Part shown: positions 6,573 to 7,064 of the stretch, one piece after another
Position numbering within the stretch: the stretch's first letter is position 1
Layout: each line of letters begins with the position of its first letter
Origin: Acidobacteriota bacterium
GTDB lineage: Bacteria > Acidobacteriota > Terriglobia > Terriglobales > Acidobacteriaceae
Direction of reading: 5' to 3'
Length of the DNA: 7,064 nt
NCBI GenBank assembly: GCA_021799405.1
Contig: JAJZAL010000263.1
Location: forward strand, 1 to 7,064
Notes under the pieces: generated by a model
Seen by the model: the letters and a program-made list of their open reading frames with translations, nothing else
Database searches by the model: none
Told to the model about the DNA's origin: nothing
Position numbers and translations under genes: made by a program

Positions 6573-6742
6573 TGCACCTTCTTTGCTCTTTGTCCGCGGA
6601 CGAAAAAGATCAGGTTGACCATCGCGAACAGCGGAATCGCGCCCACCACCAGATGGAGGATGGGGCTTCCCCGAAAGAATTTGTAGGCGAGGCCAGCGAG
6701 TAGGATGGCATTGGCAATCAGGATCTGAGTCGATAGCTTCAT
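6569..6742 (-). CDS. Small two-helix membrane protein coupled to ribD, function unknown
   Basis: The 57-residue product starts at the ATG at 6742 and ends in a TGA whose first bases form ATGA with the ribD start. Two hydrophobic segments (about 5-22 and 27-48) are separated by a short basic turn KFFRGSP, and the protein ends in a basic tail RGQRAKKVQ. The hairpin topology is clear, but orientation is ambiguous because both the turn and the tail are positive. It lies 43 bases after ftsY. The ribosome binding site is unusual: GAGGA abuts the ATG with only one spare base after GAGG, while AAAGGA sits 12 bases upstream. No other ATG, GTG or TTG in frame is better placed. Coding status rests on the hydrophobic pattern and the exact overlap. 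I recognise no family. Confidence 0.65.
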   Translation of the reverse strand: MKLSTQILIANAILLAGLAYKFFRGSPILHLVVGAIPLFAMVNLIFFVRGQRAKKVQ

Positions 6743-6785
6743 TCCTCGCGAAGATCCTTTCCACCAGAAGCCGTTTGCGATTCTC

Positions 6786-7064
6786 CTATTCCAGCAGCGA
6801 ATCGACAAAGGCTTCCGGCGAGAACTCGAGCAGGTCGGCCATTTGCTCGCCAACGCCGACAAAACGTACCGGCAAATTCAGCTCGCGCGCAATCGCCACG
6901 GCAATGCCGCCCTTGGCCGTGCCATCCAACTTGGTGAGCACGATGCCGGTGACGCCGGCGGACTCGGTAAACAGCCGCGCCTGCTGCAATCCATTCTGTC
7001 CGGTGGTCGCATCCATCACCAGCAGCACCTCATGGGGCGCGCCGGGAATCAGCCGCGCGGCCGT
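6786..7064 (-). CDS. ftsY: C-terminal end of SRP receptor GTPase FtsY (5' end outside the window)
   Basis: The last 92 residues of FtsY, the membrane-associated receptor that docks Ffh-bound ribosomes at the inner membrane, end in TAG at 6786. The frame is open to the window edge, so the GTG at 7028 is an internal valine rather than a start. The fragment has the strand and loop [13 protein letters not shown] (13-25), the G4 motif TKLD within [12 protein letters not shown] (42-53), the G5 region [12 protein letters not shown] (67-78), and the usual ending [16 protein letters not shown] and the GVGEQ-D-L-F ending separate FtsY from Ffh. It is the most upstream gene seen in the leftward cluster, so the cluster promoter may lie outside this window. 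Confidence 0.95.
   Translation of the reverse strand, partial: TAARLIPGAPHEVLLVMDATTGQNGLQQARLFTESAGVTGIVLTKLDGTAKGGIAVAIARELNLPVRFVGVGEQMADLLEFSPEAFVDSLLE

Noticed and set aside
5599..6686. Several plus-strand ORFs opposite ribD (for example 5599-6027 and 6108-6686)
   Set aside because: They are antisense to the clear deaminase and reductase motifs of RibD and show no family features.
1..7064. Defence system, phage genes, insertion sequence, CRISPR array, tRNA, rRNA or SRP RNA gene
   Set aside because: Every sizeable open region is explained by housekeeping or metabolic genes. The gaps are 43-161 bases and show no repeats, transposase motifs or RNA gene signatures.

Overview
This is a GC-rich bacterial chromosomal segment carrying ordinary housekeeping genes. 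Nothing in it looks mobile, viral or CRISPR-like, and I see no rRNA or tRNA. The best guess for the host is an Acidobacteriota-type bacterium. That rests on the composition, the style of the Ffh and serine-hydrolase proteins, and the ftsY / small membrane gene / ribD arrangement. It is an inference from memory of such genomes, not a demonstrated placement.

Layout from left to right. Positions 1-159 hold the 3' end of an unrecognised plus-strand gene. A short convergent gap with two small hairpins (202-242) follows. Next is a beta-class carbonic anhydrase on the minus strand (267-893). A 123-bp divergent region separates it from a secreted serine beta-lactamase-like hydrolase on the plus strand (1017-2423). 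This is followed by ffh, the signal recognition particle GTPase (2511-3905). A 161-bp convergent gap then separates ffh from a leftward gene cluster read on the minus strand. In transcription order that cluster is: the 3' end of ftsY (to 6786), a 57-residue two-helix membrane protein (6742-6569), ribD (6572-5433), a CcdC-family membrane protein (5331-4819) and riboflavin synthase ribE (4741-4067).

How the genes fit together. Ffh and FtsY are the two partner GTPases of co-translational membrane targeting and lie on opposite strands at the two ends of the right half. RibD (steps 2 and 3 after GTP cyclohydrolase II) and RibE (last step) belong to one flavin pathway. The remaining pathway genes (ribBA, ribH) are not in the window. 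The small membrane gene is joined to ribD by a 4-base ATGA overlap, so the two are probably translationally coupled. ribD and the CcdC-like gene have good Shine-Dalgarno sequences. ribE and ffh have none, but each has a -10-like box just upstream of its ATG, which suggests leaderless or near-leaderless transcripts.

I found no convincing evidence of an undescribed system. The points most worth a second look are the small protein coupled to ribD, the orphan CcdC-like protein in a flavin cluster, the two possible leaderless starts, and a dyad in the carbonic anhydrase leader.
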